64,000 nt of DNA. It comes from DASUAS01 sp963809795. Lineage in GTDB: Bacteria > Actinomycetota > Acidimicrobiia > IMCC26256 > DASPTH01. Location: positions 1 to 64,000 of the forward strand of contig CAWELN010000020.1 of assembly GCA_963809795.1 (NCBI GenBank), written 5' to 3'. The position numbers and the translations under genes were made by a program. Of the stretch, positions 1 to 7,849 are shown in pieces (within the stretch, counting starts at the first letter, position 1; the number at the start of each line of letters is the position of its first letter). The notes below the pieces were generated by a model. The model saw only the letters and a list, made by a program, of their open reading frames with translations. It was not told where the DNA came from and did no database searches.

Positions 1-465
1 AGTGGCGCTCGATCTCGGGCACGAAGGTGGGGTGCCGTTCGGGCGTCGGCGCGTCAACTCGGGGTCCCCGTAACCCCACCGGGTCCTTGACGCTTCGGGG
101 CTCCGGCGCAGAGCTGGGCACCGACCATCGCAACTTCATGACCCGCCACTTCAAACCCGCCGTCCTTCGTGCTGGCCTGCCGGCGGCGCTGCGGTTCCAC
201 GATCTCCGGCACACGGCAGCAAGCCTGCTCATCGGCCTCGGAGCGAACCCGAAGCAGATCCAGGAACGCCTCGGGCACTCGACAATCCAGCTGACCTTCG
301 ACCGCTATGGCCACCTGTTCGACGGGCACGATCAGCAGCTACGCGAGGGTCTCGAGGACCTGCACGCGACAGCGTCCGTGTCACGTTCGTGTCACGAAAC
401 CGATGCCATCGACGTGGCGGCACAGCCGGAGCGGGAAACGGTGCCCGTGACCAGGAGTTTCTTGG

Positions 466-511
466 AGCGGACGACGGGATTCGAACCCAGCGGACGACGG
501 GATTCGAACCC
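466..511. repeat. Perfect 23-bp tandem duplication of the tRNA-Gly 3' end (att-like)
   Basis: Bases 466-488 and 489-511 are identical 23-mers lying head to tail. Read on the minus strand each carries the T-arm and acceptor 3' strand of the adjacent tRNA-Gly. The outer copy (466-488) is followed by TCCA, an encoded CCA tail; the inner copy, which belongs to the folded tRNA, is not. tRNA 3' ends are the classic attB sites of tyrosine recombinases, and a recombinase remnant is next door, so this is most likely a recombination scar or a minimal attL/attR pair with no cargo between. Confidence 0.8.
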
Positions 512-561
512 GCGACCCCAACCTTGGCAAGGTTGTGCTCTACCAACTGAGCCACGTCCGC
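489..561 (-). tRNA. tRNA-Gly (anticodon GCC)
   Basis: The minus strand folds into a standard cloverleaf of 73 nt. The acceptor stem is GCGGACG paired with CGTCCGC, the D-loop contains AGTTGGTAGA, the anticodon stem is CAACC/GGTTG around loop TTGCCAA with anticodon GCC, and the T-arm is GCGGGTTCGAATCCCGT. The discriminator base is T. CCA does not follow this copy directly; it follows the duplicated 3' end further out. The duplication leaves the cloverleaf intact, so the gene should still be functional. Confidence 0.93.
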
Positions 562-592
562 GTGGGCCACGAGATTAGCGCGAACCGGTCGG

Positions 593-1543
593 TCAGGTCC
601 CGGCCAGGCGCTCCACCACCGGTGCGAACTGCTCGTACTGGTCGTCGCCGAACACGACGTAGGTGACGCCCCACTCTTCCCGGCGGGCGACCAGGGTGTC
701 GCACACGTGGTCGACGGTGCCCATCAGCACGCCGCCCGACTCCAGCGCCGCGGTCGGCTCCACCCCGAACGCCGGCGCCAGGACCTCGGCCAGGGCCAGT
801 GGGTCGTCGGTGATCGCGGCCACGAAGTAGCGGATCTGGAGCTCGACGTCGTCGAAGCGCTCCCCCGCCCCTTCCCGCACCCAGCCGATCTTGCGCCGCG
901 TCGAGTCGCCGAGCGTGTCGCGGGCGGCGTCGGCGCCGATCTCGCCCGCCCGCAGGATCGGGTTGATGCCCACGATGTCGGCCTCGCGTCCGGCGAGGGT
1001 CAGGACCTTGCGGCCACCGCCGCCCACCAGGATCGGCGGGCGGGGTCGTTGCACCGGCTTCGGCGAGGCGTCGTACGCGGTGATGCGGTAGTGGTCGCCC
1101 TCGAAGTCGAAGGGGCCGTCGCCCCACGCGCCCTTCACCACCGCGAGCGCCTCGCCCAGCCGCGCGATGCGGGTACCGGGCGAGTCGTACGGGAGACCGA
1201 GCGCGGTGTAGTCGGCGGTCATCCAGCCCGCGCCGAGACCGAACTCGAGCCGGCCGCCGGACAGCACGTCGAGGGTGGCGGCCTCCTTGGCCACCACCGC
1301 CGGGTGCTTGTAGTCGTTGCCGAGCACGAGCATCCCGATGCGCAGCGTCTCGGTGGCGGCGGCCGCGAACGACAGCGCGACCATGGGCGCGAGGTCGGTG
1401 TCGACGAAGTGGTCGGGCATGAAGAGGGTCGAGTAGCCGAGGCCCTCGATCTTGCGTGCCTGCTCGCTCCATTCCGTCTGCGTACGCCCGGTCGATGCCT
1501 GCACTCCGAAGCGGAACTTGTGTGCCGTGCCCACGTGCGTCAC
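593..1543 (-). CDS. LLM-class F420-dependent oxidoreductase
   Basis: This 316-residue protein is a luciferase-like monooxygenase-fold (TIM barrel) flavoprotein of the type that uses coenzyme F420 in actinobacteria (resembling the TIGR03621 family). Typical signatures are the start FRFGVQAST, GYSTLFMPDH, the RIGMLVLGNDYKHPAVVAKEAATLD strand-helix, SGGRLEFGLGAGW, and the RPRPPILVGGGG phosphate-binding segment. The substrate cannot be told from sequence. The GTG start overlaps the dUTPase stop by 4 bases (GTGA), so it is the last gene of the fur-rubrerythrin-DUF3501-dut cluster. It is cytoplasmic, with no signal peptide or membrane segment. Its presence implies that the host makes F420. Confidence 0.88.
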   Translation of the reverse strand: MTHVGTAHKFRFGVQASTGRTQTEWSEQARKIEGLGYSTLFMPDHFVDTDLAPMVALSFAAAATETLRIGMLVLGNDYKHPAVVAKEAATLDVLSGGRLEFGLGAGWMTADYTALGLPYDSPGTRIARLGEALAVVKGAWGDGPFDFEGDHYRITAYDASPKPVQRPRPPILVGGGGRKVLTLAGREADIVGINPILRAGEIGADAARDTLGDSTRRKIGWVREGAGERFDDVELQIRYFVAAITDDPLALAEVLAPAFGVEPTAALESGGVLMGTVDHVCDTLVARREEWGVTYVVFGDDQYEQFAPVVERLAGT

Positions 1544-1974
1544 ACCCCCGTCGAGCCGAAACCGAACGTGTCACGCTCGGTGGAGTCGAGCTGTTCGACC
1601 TCCTGCCACACGACCTGCTCGACGCGTTGGATCACCAGCTGCGCGATGCGGTCGCCGCGCTCGACGGTATAGGACCGGCTCGGATCGGTGTTGACGAGCA
1701 GCACCTTGAGCTCGCCGCGATAGAGCGCGTCGATGAGCCCGGGTGTGTTGAGGCAGGTGATGCCTGACTTCAACGCGAGCCCGGAGCGGGGCAGCACGAA
1801 CCCGGCGTAGCCCGACGGGATCGCCACCGCGAGCCCGGTGGGCACGAGCGCGCGCCCACCGCCCGCGGCGAGCTCGACCGCCTCCCGGGCGTGGAGGTCG
1901 TACCCGGCATCGTCGGTGTGCTGCTGCTTCGGCAGCGGCAGCCCCTGGTCGAGCCGCTGGACCCGGATCTCCAC
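1540..1974 (-). CDS. dut: Deoxyuridine 5'-triphosphate nucleotidohydrolase (dUTPase)
   Basis: Hydrolyses dUTP to dUMP and pyrophosphate, keeping uracil out of DNA and supplying dUMP for thymidylate synthesis. At 144 residues it is the usual trimeric length. All five motifs are recognisable: DAGYDLHA (I), PRSGLA (II), GLIDALYRGELKVLLVN (III), RGDRIAQLV (IV) and, near the C-terminus, RDTFGFGSTG (V). Motif V is unusual because the common form is RGxGGFGSTG, so a Gly-Gly pair is replaced by Thr-Phe. The GTG start at 1974 was chosen because it lies 4 bases past the DUF3501 stop and gives the family's normal N-terminus; the frame is open upstream but has no plausible protein there. Confidence 0.92.
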   Translation of the reverse strand: MEIRVQRLDQGLPLPKQQHTDDAGYDLHAREAVELAAGGGRALVPTGLAVAIPSGYAGFVLPRSGLALKSGITCLNTPGLIDALYRGELKVLLVNTDPSRSYTVERGDRIAQLVIQRVEQVVWQEVEQLDSTERDTFGFGSTGV

Positions 1975-1978
1975 CGCG

Positions 1979-2569
1979 TCAGTCCGCGAAGTCGCCGGCG
2001 AGCTCGGCCCGCTGCGCATCGTTGAGCTCCACCCACACCTGGTACGCAGGATGGTCGATGACCAACCGCGCCGCGCCCGACGCGAGCTCGGCGCGCTGCT
2101 GGGCGTCGAACGGGAAGCCCAGGTAGTGCACCGTCGACGTGATGTCGTCACGGGTGAGGCGCTCCTCGTCGCGCGGCACCGCCTGCACGCGTGACCCACT
2201 CCCGCGCGGACCGACCTCGAAGTACACGTGGAACTCGATGTCGCGCAGCTTCGGGAGCCACTCCCGCAGTGACGCGTCGTCGGTCAGCTCGATGAAGAGG
2301 GTGCCGGACAGCTCGCCCGGATTCGGGATGAGCTCGTTGTAGGTCTCCACCTCGTGGGCGATGGCGTCGTCGGTGAGCATGCGCTCGGCCCGCGCCATCT
2401 CCTGCACCTGCCAACGCATGGTGTCGGTGTTCTCGAACACGATGGTCACGATGTCACCGAGCGCGATCCGGCGACGGCGCTTCATGTCGATGATGCCGGC
2501 GCGGAACCCCGGTCGCTCGCGTTCGTACGCGCGGTGGTCGACGATGTCGTCGACGGTCAGCTTCCTCAC
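1979..2569 (-). CDS. DUF3501 family protein
   Basis: A 196-residue cytoplasmic protein beginning RKLTVDDIVDHRAYERERP, characteristic of DUF3501. The function is unknown. The family is repeatedly found beside rubrerythrin and Fe-S/redox genes, as here, which hints at a role in oxidative-stress or iron handling. The GTG start is well supported: AAAGGAG lies 6 bases upstream. An 84-base gap containing a strong hairpin separates it from rubrerythrin, so its expression may be lower than that of rubrerythrin. No catalytic motif can be identified by eye. Confidence 0.83.
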   Translation of the reverse strand: MRKLTVDDIVDHRAYERERPGFRAGIIDMKRRRRIALGDIVTIVFENTDTMRWQVQEMARAERMLTDDAIAHEVETYNELIPNPGELSGTLFIELTDDASLREWLPKLRDIEFHVYFEVGPRGSGSRVQAVPRDEERLTRDDITSTVHYLGFPFDAQQRAELASGAARLVIDHPAYQVWVELNDAQRAELAGDFAD

Positions 2570-2605
2570 GCGTCACTCCTTTCTACCGGGTGGTGCGCAG
2601 CGCTC

Positions 2606-2629
2606 GACCCCGGGGGAATCCCCGGGGTC
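2606..2629. terminator. Strong hairpin between rubrerythrin and DUF3501 genes
   Basis: Ten-base perfect inverted repeat (GACCCCGGGG / CCCCGGGGTC) with a 4-base loop (GAAT). It lies 25-48 bases downstream of the rubrerythrin stop on the coding (minus) strand, and there is no T-run. It probably acts as an attenuator or RNA-stabilising 3' end, letting rubrerythrin be made in excess over the downstream genes. Confidence 0.6.
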
Positions 2630-2653
2630 GTGGCCAGGAACCGAAGGGCAGCT

Positions 2654-3076
2654 TCAGTTGTCGAGGGTCTCGAGGCCCTGCGTGAAGCGGCCGGCGTGGC
2701 TCTTCTCGGCGCGGGCGAGCGTCTCGAGCCATTCGGCGACCTCCTCGAAGCCCTCGTCGCGCGCGGTCTTCGAGAACCCCGGGTACATCTCCGTGTACTC
2801 GTAGGTCTCACCGGCGATCGCCGAGTTGAGGTTGTCGGCCGTGGCCCCGACCTGGACGCCGGTGACCGGGTCGCCGACCTCGGCGAGGAAGTCGAAGTGA
2901 CCGAACGCGTGGCCGGTCTCGCCCTCCGCCACCGAGCGGAACAGGGCGGCGACGTCGGGATAGCCCTCGACGTCGGCCTTCTGCGCGAAGTAGAGGTAGC
3001 GGCGGTTCGCCTGGCTCTCGCCCGCGAACGCCTCCTTGAGGTTCTCGTGGGTCTTGGTGCCGTTCAGGTCGGGCAT
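2654..3076 (-). CDS. Rubrerythrin-family diiron protein (erythrin domain only)
   Basis: A 140-residue four-helix-bundle ferritin-like protein. Predicted diiron ligands are Glu20 (AGES), Glu53 and His56 (EGETGH), Glu90 (AGETYEYTEMYPGF) and Glu124/His127 (RAEKSHAGR). The C-terminal rubredoxin domain of classical rubrerythrin is absent, so electrons must come from a separate partner. Family members reduce hydrogen peroxide or sense oxidative stress in the cytoplasm. The start is preceded by AAGGAG eight bases upstream. It lies 48 bases after the Fur-type regulator gene, whose upstream operator probably controls the set. Confidence 0.88.
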   Translation of the reverse strand: MPDLNGTKTHENLKEAFAGESQANRRYLYFAQKADVEGYPDVAALFRSVAEGETGHAFGHFDFLAEVGDPVTGVQVGATADNLNSAIAGETYEYTEMYPGFSKTARDEGFEEVAEWLETLARAEKSHAGRFTQGLETLDN

Positions 3077-3124
3077 GCGTTGGTCTCCTTGTGGTTTCTG
3101 GCTGTCTTCGAAACTCGGCGCGGG

Positions 3125-3562
3125 TCAGGCGTCGACGGGATCACTCGCGAGGCAGTCTTCGCAGACCCCGCGGAACACGACCTCGACCGCCTCGACGGTG
3201 AACTGCCGCCGATACCGCGAGGGCACGCGGAGGTCGGCGATGTCGAGGAGCACGTCGCGCACGGTGCCGCACCGCGTGCACACCAGGTGCTGGTGGGCGT
3301 GCTCGACGTTGGGATCGACCCGGATGCTGCCGGTGCCGACGTCGAGCAGCTCGACCTCGCCCATGGCTTCGAGGTCGTGGACGGTCTGGTACACGGTCTT
3401 GCGCGAGATCGTGGGCATCTCGACCCGGGCCGCCTCGTAGAGCGACTCCACCGTCGGGTGCGTGTCGACGCCGTGCAGCAGACGGAAGATCGCCTGACGC
3501 TGCGGCGTGACCCGCAGGCCCTGGTCCCGGAACCGGGAGGTGAGCTCGTCGACCGTCTTCAC
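3125..3562 (-). CDS. Fur-family transcriptional regulator (PerR-like)
   Basis: A 145-residue metalloregulator with a winged-helix N-terminal domain (residues ~1-80, RVTPQRQAIFRLL and ISRKTVYQTVHDL) and a dimerisation domain. Structural zinc is expected at Cys95/Cys98 (CTRC) and Cys134/Cys137 (CEDC). The HAHQH segment (residues 88-92) carries the regulatory metal-binding histidines. Genetic linkage to rubrerythrin and DUF3501 favours a peroxide-sensing PerR-type role over iron uptake control, but this is inference. The GTG start at 3562 has AAGGTGG at SD distance. The upstream operator-like sequence suggests autoregulation. Confidence 0.87.
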   Translation of the reverse strand: MKTVDELTSRFRDQGLRVTPQRQAIFRLLHGVDTHPTVESLYEAARVEMPTISRKTVYQTVHDLEAMGEVELLDVGTGSIRVDPNVEHAHQHLVCTRCGTVRDVLLDIADLRVPSRYRRQFTVEAVEVVFRGVCEDCLASDPVDA

Positions 3563-3572
3563 GGCACCCACC

Positions 3573-3592
3573 TTATCAACAACGATTGTCAA
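3573..3592. promoter_or_regulatory. Candidate Fur/PerR operator
   Basis: An AT-rich 20-mer in otherwise very GC-rich DNA, with an ACAA-N3-TTGT dyad (3579-3589) flanked by TTATCA and CAA. It lies 11-30 bases upstream of the Fur-type start and overlaps where its promoter should be. Its composition resembles Fur/PerR boxes. The site is also about 70 bases from the divergent gene at 3661. Confidence 0.5.
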
Positions 3593-3642
3593 CTGACACC
3601 CCACGTTGAGGCCGCGCGCCTCCCGGGCGGTTCGCGACACCG

Positions 3643-5352
3643 GTGCTAGAACACACCGCCGTGTCCGCCAGCGGGGTGCGAACCGCCGAAGCGCCCACGC
3701 CCGCGCGGCGCGCCGGGCCGCCGCCGATCGTCACCGGACGGCGACTGTTCGTCGCCCTCCTCGTGCTCGGCACCGCGTTGGGCCTGGTCCTGACCCGCCA
3801 CGGCGTCAACACCACCGACGACTCCGACACCTACATCGGCGTGGCCCGCAACCTCGCCGACGGCCACGGCCTGACCGTGCCGTTCACCAACGTGCTCGAC
3901 ACCTTCTCGCCGGCGACCGCGGTCGGGTTCCACGGCGAGGTGCCGCTCCTGCTCTTCGGGCCGCTCCTCTCCCTCGTGCTCGCCCCGTTCGAGTGGCTCG
4001 GCATCGCGTCGATCGACGTCGTCCGCTACCTCAATCCCGTCCTGCTCGGGCTCACCCTCGCGGTGCTGGGCGTCATGGCGTGGCACGTGACGCGCCGGTC
4101 GCTCCTGCTGTCGCTGGCGGTGGTGCTGCTGTCGCTCCACACCTATGTGCTCCAGCTCTACGGCTACGTGCAGAGCGAGGCCCTGTTCCTCCCGCTCGCG
4201 CTGGCTTCCCTCCTCTTCCTCGGTCGCTGGGCGGCCTCGGGACGGACCCGGTACCTGGTGGCGTTCACCGCCTTCGCCGCGCTCGCCTCGCTCGCCCGCA
4301 TGATCGGCGTGTCGCTGGCGCTGGTCGGCGTCATCGCGGTGCTCCTGTGGTCGGCCGACCGGTGGTCGGGGCGGCTCGGCCGTGCGGTCGCGGTCGGGGC
4401 CGGCGCCCTCGGCCCGCTCGTCGTGTTCGTGCTGTACGAGAACTCGCTCGCCGGAGCCGGCAACCGGCGCCCGCTCACGTTCCGGCCGCCCGGCACCTAC
4501 GACCTCCGGCCCACGCTCGACTCGCTCACCCGGTGGCTCCTGCCCAGCGATCCCTACGGCGCCCTCAGCTCGACCCACCGGTGGGTCGTCGGCCTGGTTC
4601 TGGTCGCGATCGTGCTGCTCCTCGCCGGGCTGGCGTGGCGCGCCGGGCGCCGATCGCCGGGAACCGACGAGCCGGTCGCGCCGGAGCCCGCCGACGAGGT
4701 CGAGGCGCGACGACTGCTCGGGGTGGTGGCCATGGCGACCGTCGCCTACCTGCTGGTGCTGGTCGCGTCCCGGACCATCACCGACAACAGCGCCGCGTTC
4801 CAGTTCGGCGGCCGCCTCCTCGTTCCCGCCCTCCCGCTCGCCTGGTTGCTGGTCGCCGGCGTCGTGGCGCAGTGGGCCGCGCGCGTGCTGACGCGGCGGG
4901 TCGCGCACACCGTCGTCGTGACCGCCGGCGTGATCGGGCTGGTCCTCGGTCTCGCGCACCTGAGCCGGACGGGCGACGTCCTCGGCTGGGACGGCCCGGG
5001 GGTGAACCCGACGGTCGCGCAGTCGCCCACCCCCGAGATCGTCAGCCGCCTCGCGGGCAACGGCGTGGTGTTCGCCAACGCGCCCAACCGGATCTGGAAC
5101 GGGACCGGCCTGCACGCGGTCACCGTCCCGGCGCGCATCGTCGCCCTGAGCGGCGACCGCAACCAGCACCTGACGCGCGACATCGCGGAGCTGCGCGACG
5201 AGCTCCGCCGCCACGGCGGAGTCGTCGTCTACCTCGACGGGAACCTGCTCACGACGCTGCACCTGATGCCCGAGGACGAGCTGGTGCGGCGAGCGGGCCT
5301 GCGCGAAGTCGAGCGCACGCGCGATGCACGCATCTACGCGCTCGCGCAGTGA
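3643..5352 (+). CDS. GT-C-type integral membrane glycosyltransferase
   Basis: A 569-residue polytopic membrane protein with about ten hydrophobic segments. It has the early loop DDSDTYIGVARNLADGHGL that GT39/ArnT-like GT-C enzymes use to bind polyprenyl-phosphate sugar, here with Asp residues in the position of the usual catalytic D/E. A C-terminal extracytoplasmic domain follows the last helix, including the ANGVVFANAPNRIWNGTG-like stretch. Donor and acceptor are unknown. GTG at 3661 is an equally good start, with a TAGAAC box 8 bases before it. It is the first of the GT-C family members that dominate this window and is divergent from the Fur cluster. Confidence 0.72.
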   Translation: MLEHTAVSASGVRTAEAPTPARRAGPPPIVTGRRLFVALLVLGTALGLVLTRHGVNTTDDSDTYIGVARNLADGHGLTVPFTNVLDTFSPATAVGFHGEVPLLLFGPLLSLVLAPFEWLGIASIDVVRYLNPVLLGLTLAVLGVMAWHVTRRSLLLSLAVVLLSLHTYVLQLYGYVQSEALFLPLALASLLFLGRWAASGRTRYLVAFTAFAALASLARMIGVSLALVGVIAVLLWSADRWSGRLGRAVAVGAGALGPLVVFVLYENSLAGAGNRRPLTFRPPGTYDLRPTLDSLTRWLLPSDPYGALSSTHRWVVGLVLVAIVLLLAGLAWRAGRRSPGTDEPVAPEPADEVEARRLLGVVAMATVAYLLVLVASRTITDNSAAFQFGGRLLVPALPLAWLLVAGVVAQWAARVLTRRVAHTVVVTAGVIGLVLGLAHLSRTGDVLGWDGPGVNPTVAQSPTPEIVSRLAGNGVVFANAPNRIWNGTGLHAVTVPARIVALSGDRNQHLTRDIAELRDELRRHGGVVVYLDGNLLTTLHLMPEDELVRRAGLREVERTRDARIYALAQ

Positions 5353-5398
5353 ACGCGACGAATGGGCCGCGTCCGGGCTGCTGTGTGATGATCGCCCC

Positions 5399-6373
5399 AT
5401 GACCAAGCACCGCGCCCTCGTGACCGCCCCGTTCCGCGGCCCGGGCCTCGACACCCTCCGATCGTTCGCCGACGTCGTGCTCGACCCGTGGATCGACCAC
5501 CAGCCGCTGCGCATCTACGACGCCGACGCGCTGGCCGAGCGGGTGAAGGCGGAAGCGGCCGACCTGCTCATCGTCGAGTCCGACAGCGTGAAGGGCCCGG
5601 TCCTCGACCTGCCGCTCGTGGCCATCGGCTCCTGCCGGGGCGACCCCAACAACGTCGACGTCGCCGCCGCCACCGCCAAGGGCATCCCGGTGCTGCGGGC
5701 GCCGGGGCGCAACGCCGACGCGGTGGCGGAGATGGCCGTCGGCCTGCTCCTCGCCGTCACCCGCGGGATCGTCCGCGCCGACCTCGACGTGCGCGCGGGC
5801 GAGACCTACCGCGACGGCACCATCCCCTACCAGCGCTTCCGGGCGTGGCAGGTGGCCGGCCAGACCGTGGGCATCGTGGGCTACGGCGCGGTGGGACGGG
5901 CGGCGGCGTGGCGGTTCGCCGGCCTCGGCATGAACGTCATCAGCTACGACCCGTTCGCGCCCGACGCCACGCACTCGCTCGACGACCTGCTCGCCGAGGC
6001 CGACGTCGTGTCGATGCACGCCGCGGTCACCCCCGACTCCGAGGGCATGATCGGTGCCGAGCAGTTCGCCCGCATGCGCGAGGGCGCGATCTACCTCAAC
6101 ACCGCCCGGGCGATGCTGCACGACACCGACGCGCTCACCGCGTCGCTCGCCGACGGTCACCTCGGCGGCGCCGGGCTCGACCACTTCGTGGGTGAGCACC
6201 TCGCCACCGACCACCCGCTGGTCTCGATGGCGAACGTGGTGCTCACGCCCCACATCGGCGGTGCCACCTACGACACCGAGGCCAACCACACGACGCTCAT
6301 CGTCGACGGCCTGGTCAGCCTGCTCGACGGCGGCACGCCGTCGAACCTCGTGAACCCGGAGGTCCTGAAGTGA
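5399..6373 (+). CDS. D-isomer-specific 2-hydroxyacid dehydrogenase (NAD-binding)
   Basis: A 324-residue cytoplasmic oxidoreductase of the phosphoglycerate-dehydrogenase-like family. The Rossmann motif is GYGAVG (residues 161-166), NADAVAEMAVGLLLA lies near 105, and the catalytic histidine is in TPHIGGAT (His285). The arginine in YLNTARAMLHD fits substrate binding. The exact 2-hydroxyacid is not clear. It is followed closely by a class II aldolase gene, so the pair may degrade a sugar acid or deoxy-sugar phosphate. The ATG lies 9 bases after TGTGAT, a weak leaderless-type promoter. Confidence 0.82.
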   Translation: MTKHRALVTAPFRGPGLDTLRSFADVVLDPWIDHQPLRIYDADALAERVKAEAADLLIVESDSVKGPVLDLPLVAIGSCRGDPNNVDVAAATAKGIPVLRAPGRNADAVAEMAVGLLLAVTRGIVRADLDVRAGETYRDGTIPYQRFRAWQVAGQTVGIVGYGAVGRAAAWRFAGLGMNVISYDPFAPDATHSLDDLLAEADVVSMHAAVTPDSEGMIGAEQFARMREGAIYLNTARAMLHDTDALTASLADGHLGGAGLDHFVGEHLATDHPLVSMANVVLTPHIGGATYDTEANHTTLIVDGLVSLLDGGTPSNLVNPEVLK

Positions 6374-6404
6374 GCGACGTGTCCGGCGGCCGAACGCGGC
6401 GGAG

Positions 6405-7037
6405 GTGAAGGAGCAGCTCCTCGCGGTCGCCAAGGAGATGCTCATCTCGGGGCTCGTGCAGGGCACCGCCGGGAACGTCGCCGCCCGCCTGCCCGACGGC
6501 AACGTCGTGCTCACGCCGTCGTCGCTCGACTACCTCGAGATGGACCTCGACGACCTCGTCGTGTGCTCACCCGACGGCGAGGTGGTGGAGGGACACCGCG
6601 GCCCCACCTCCGAGAAGGCGCTGCACCTGGCGGCCATGCGCCGCTACCCGGAGATCAACGCGACCATGCACTGCCACGCCAAGCACTGCACGATGTTCGC
6701 GCTCACCCGCCAGCCGATCCCGGCGGTGATCGAGGAGTTCGTGGTGTACGTCGGTGGCGACGTGCCGGTGGCGAACTACAAGACCACCGGCACCGACGAG
6801 CTCGCAGAAGAGGTCGCGGGATGGGTGGGCGACCGCAGCGCGGTGCTCATGGCCAACCACGGGTTGTTCGCGGTGGGCAAGAACCCGGCCGACGTCCTCC
6901 ACGTCGCGGGGCTGGTGGAGCGGACGGCCGAGATCGTGTGGGGCGCGCAGCGCCTGGGTGAGATCGTGCCGTTGCCCCCGGAGACGAACACCCAGTTCGC
7001 CGGCTACTACCGCTACGGGCGCACCGGGAAGTTCTGA
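6405..7037 (+). CDS. Class II aldolase/adducin-family protein
   Basis: A 210-residue zinc-dependent aldolase-like protein related to L-fuculose-/L-ribulose-phosphate enzymes. Metal-binding histidines are His89 and His91 (MHCHAKH) and His152 (ANHGLF), and GTAGNVAAR near residue 20 forms the phosphate loop. It would cleave or epimerise a phosphorylated sugar to a three-carbon fragment and an aldehyde; the substrate is unknown. The gene lies 31 bases after the dehydrogenase, in the same direction, and no sugar kinase is nearby. The GTG start is uncertain: GGAG abuts it directly, and the frame is open a little further upstream. Confidence 0.82.
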   Translation: MKEQLLAVAKEMLISGLVQGTAGNVAARLPDGNVVLTPSSLDYLEMDLDDLVVCSPDGEVVEGHRGPTSEKALHLAAMRRYPEINATMHCHAKHCTMFALTRQPIPAVIEEFVVYVGGDVPVANYKTTGTDELAEEVAGWVGDRSAVLMANHGLFAVGKNPADVLHVAGLVERTAEIVWGAQRLGEIVPLPPETNTQFAGYYRYGRTGKF

Positions 7038-7058
7038 CCGCGAGGCCGCCACGAACAA

Positions 7059-7102
7059 CATCCGTCAGTAGTCCGCCAAATGCGGGGGTGTACTGACGGA
7101 TG
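7059..7102. terminator. Long inverted repeat between convergent genes (bidirectional terminator)
   Basis: Perfect 12-base arms CATCCGTCAGTA (7059-7070) and TACTGACGGATG (7091-7102) with an inner CCGC/GCGG stem in the 20-base loop. It lies between the ends of the plus-strand aldolase and the minus-strand O-methyltransferase, 20 bases from each stop, exactly where a two-way terminator is expected. Confidence 0.75.
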
Positions 7103-7121
7103 CTCGGTGTGGGGCGGGGGG

Positions 7122-7778
7122 TCAGCGCTTGCGGAGCAGCGTGAGGCCGTCGCCGATGGTGAGCAGGGCGCTGTCGACCCGGTCGTCGGCCGCGACCATG
7201 TCGTTGAACTCGCGCAGCGCGACGGTCGACTCGTCGTCCTTCGCGTCGTCGATGATGCTGCCGCTCCAGAGCGTGTTGTCGACCATGATGAGCCCGTTGG
7301 GCCGGAGCCGCTTGAGCAGCTCCTCGTAGTACACGGGGTAGGCCGGCTTGTCGGCGTCGATGAACGCGAGGTCGACGTACTCCTTGTCGGGCAGCGACCG
7401 CAGCGTGTCGGCGGCCGGCGCCAGGCGCAGCTCGATCTTGCCGTCCACCCCGGCGTCGACCCAGGCGCGGCGCGCGATGGACGTCCACTCCTCGCTCACG
7501 TCGCAGCAGAGCAGGTGGCCGTCGTCGGGGAGGCCGCGCGCGATCGAGATCGCCGAGTAGCCGGTGAACGTCCCGACCTCGACGGCTTGGCGGGCGCCCA
7601 CCAGCCGGGTGACGAGCGTCATGAACGTGCCCTGCTCGGGCGAGATCTGCATCCCCGCCATCGGCAGCGCGGCGGTCTCGTCGATGAGCGCCTGCTGCAC
7701 CGCGTCGGGGCGGGTGCCGTGCGCGACGACGTACTCGTGGATCTCGGGCGTCAGGAAGAACGACTTGGGGCCGGCCAT
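7122..7778 (-). CDS. Class I SAM-dependent O-methyltransferase (CCoAOMT-like)
   Basis: A 218-residue enzyme of the caffeoyl-CoA/catechol O-methyltransferase family that transfers methyl from SAM to a hydroxyl, usually of a catechol and with a divalent metal. SAM site EVGTFTGYSAISIARGL is near residue 65, the metal-binding acidic residues lie in FIDADKPAYPVYYEE, and MVDNTLWSG follows. The substrate is unknown. GTG at 7781 directly precedes the chosen ATG. A -10-like TAGGGT lies about 70 bases upstream, so this is a leadered transcript of its own, separate from the MBL gene behind it. Confidence 0.85.
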   Translation of the reverse strand: MAGPKSFFLTPEIHEYVVAHGTRPDAVQQALIDETAALPMAGMQISPEQGTFMTLVTRLVGARQAVEVGTFTGYSAISIARGLPDDGHLLCCDVSEEWTSIARRAWVDAGVDGKIELRLAPAADTLRSLPDKEYVDLAFIDADKPAYPVYYEELLKRLRPNGLIMVDNTLWSGSIIDDAKDDESTVALREFNDMVAADDRVDSALLTIGDGLTLLRKR

Positions 7779-7849
7779 CACAACCGGTCGATTCCGCTCC
7801 GGCGTCCCGGCCTCCGGCCACGCCTCCGCTGCATCTTCATCCGCCCACC

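Larger units (their letters stand above)
27..578 (+). pseudogene. Tyrosine recombinase (phage-type integrase), C-terminal remnant
   Basis: Only the catalytic C-terminal half of a site-specific tyrosine recombinase is present. The box II motif HDLRHTAAS (codons near 195-220), the LGHSTIQLTFDRYGHLF block and the nucleophile tyrosine (codon 306-308) are visible. The SAM-like N-terminal DNA-binding domain (about 200 residues) is missing: the first ~60 bases are unrelated and match a site at 40,632. The recognisable protein ends around base 400, but the frame stays open through the neighbouring tRNA gene to a stop at 576-578, so the last ~50 residues are not real integrase. The gene points toward the 3' end of the tRNA, the usual geometry for an element that integrates into a tRNA. 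It is probably inactive, left over from a lost element. The start at 27 is only the edge of the open frame. Confidence 0.75.

Noticed and set aside
400..578. C-terminal 50 residues of the integrase frame as real protein
   Set aside because: They are translated from the tRNA-Gly gene and its duplication.
3646..5514. 622-codon antisense frame opposite the first GT-C gene
   Set aside because: Extremely charged, low-complexity shadow; the plus strand has membrane helices and family motifs.
5399..7037. Complete sugar-acid catabolic operon
   Set aside because: Only the dehydrogenase and aldolase are present; no kinase, transporter or regulator belongs to the set.
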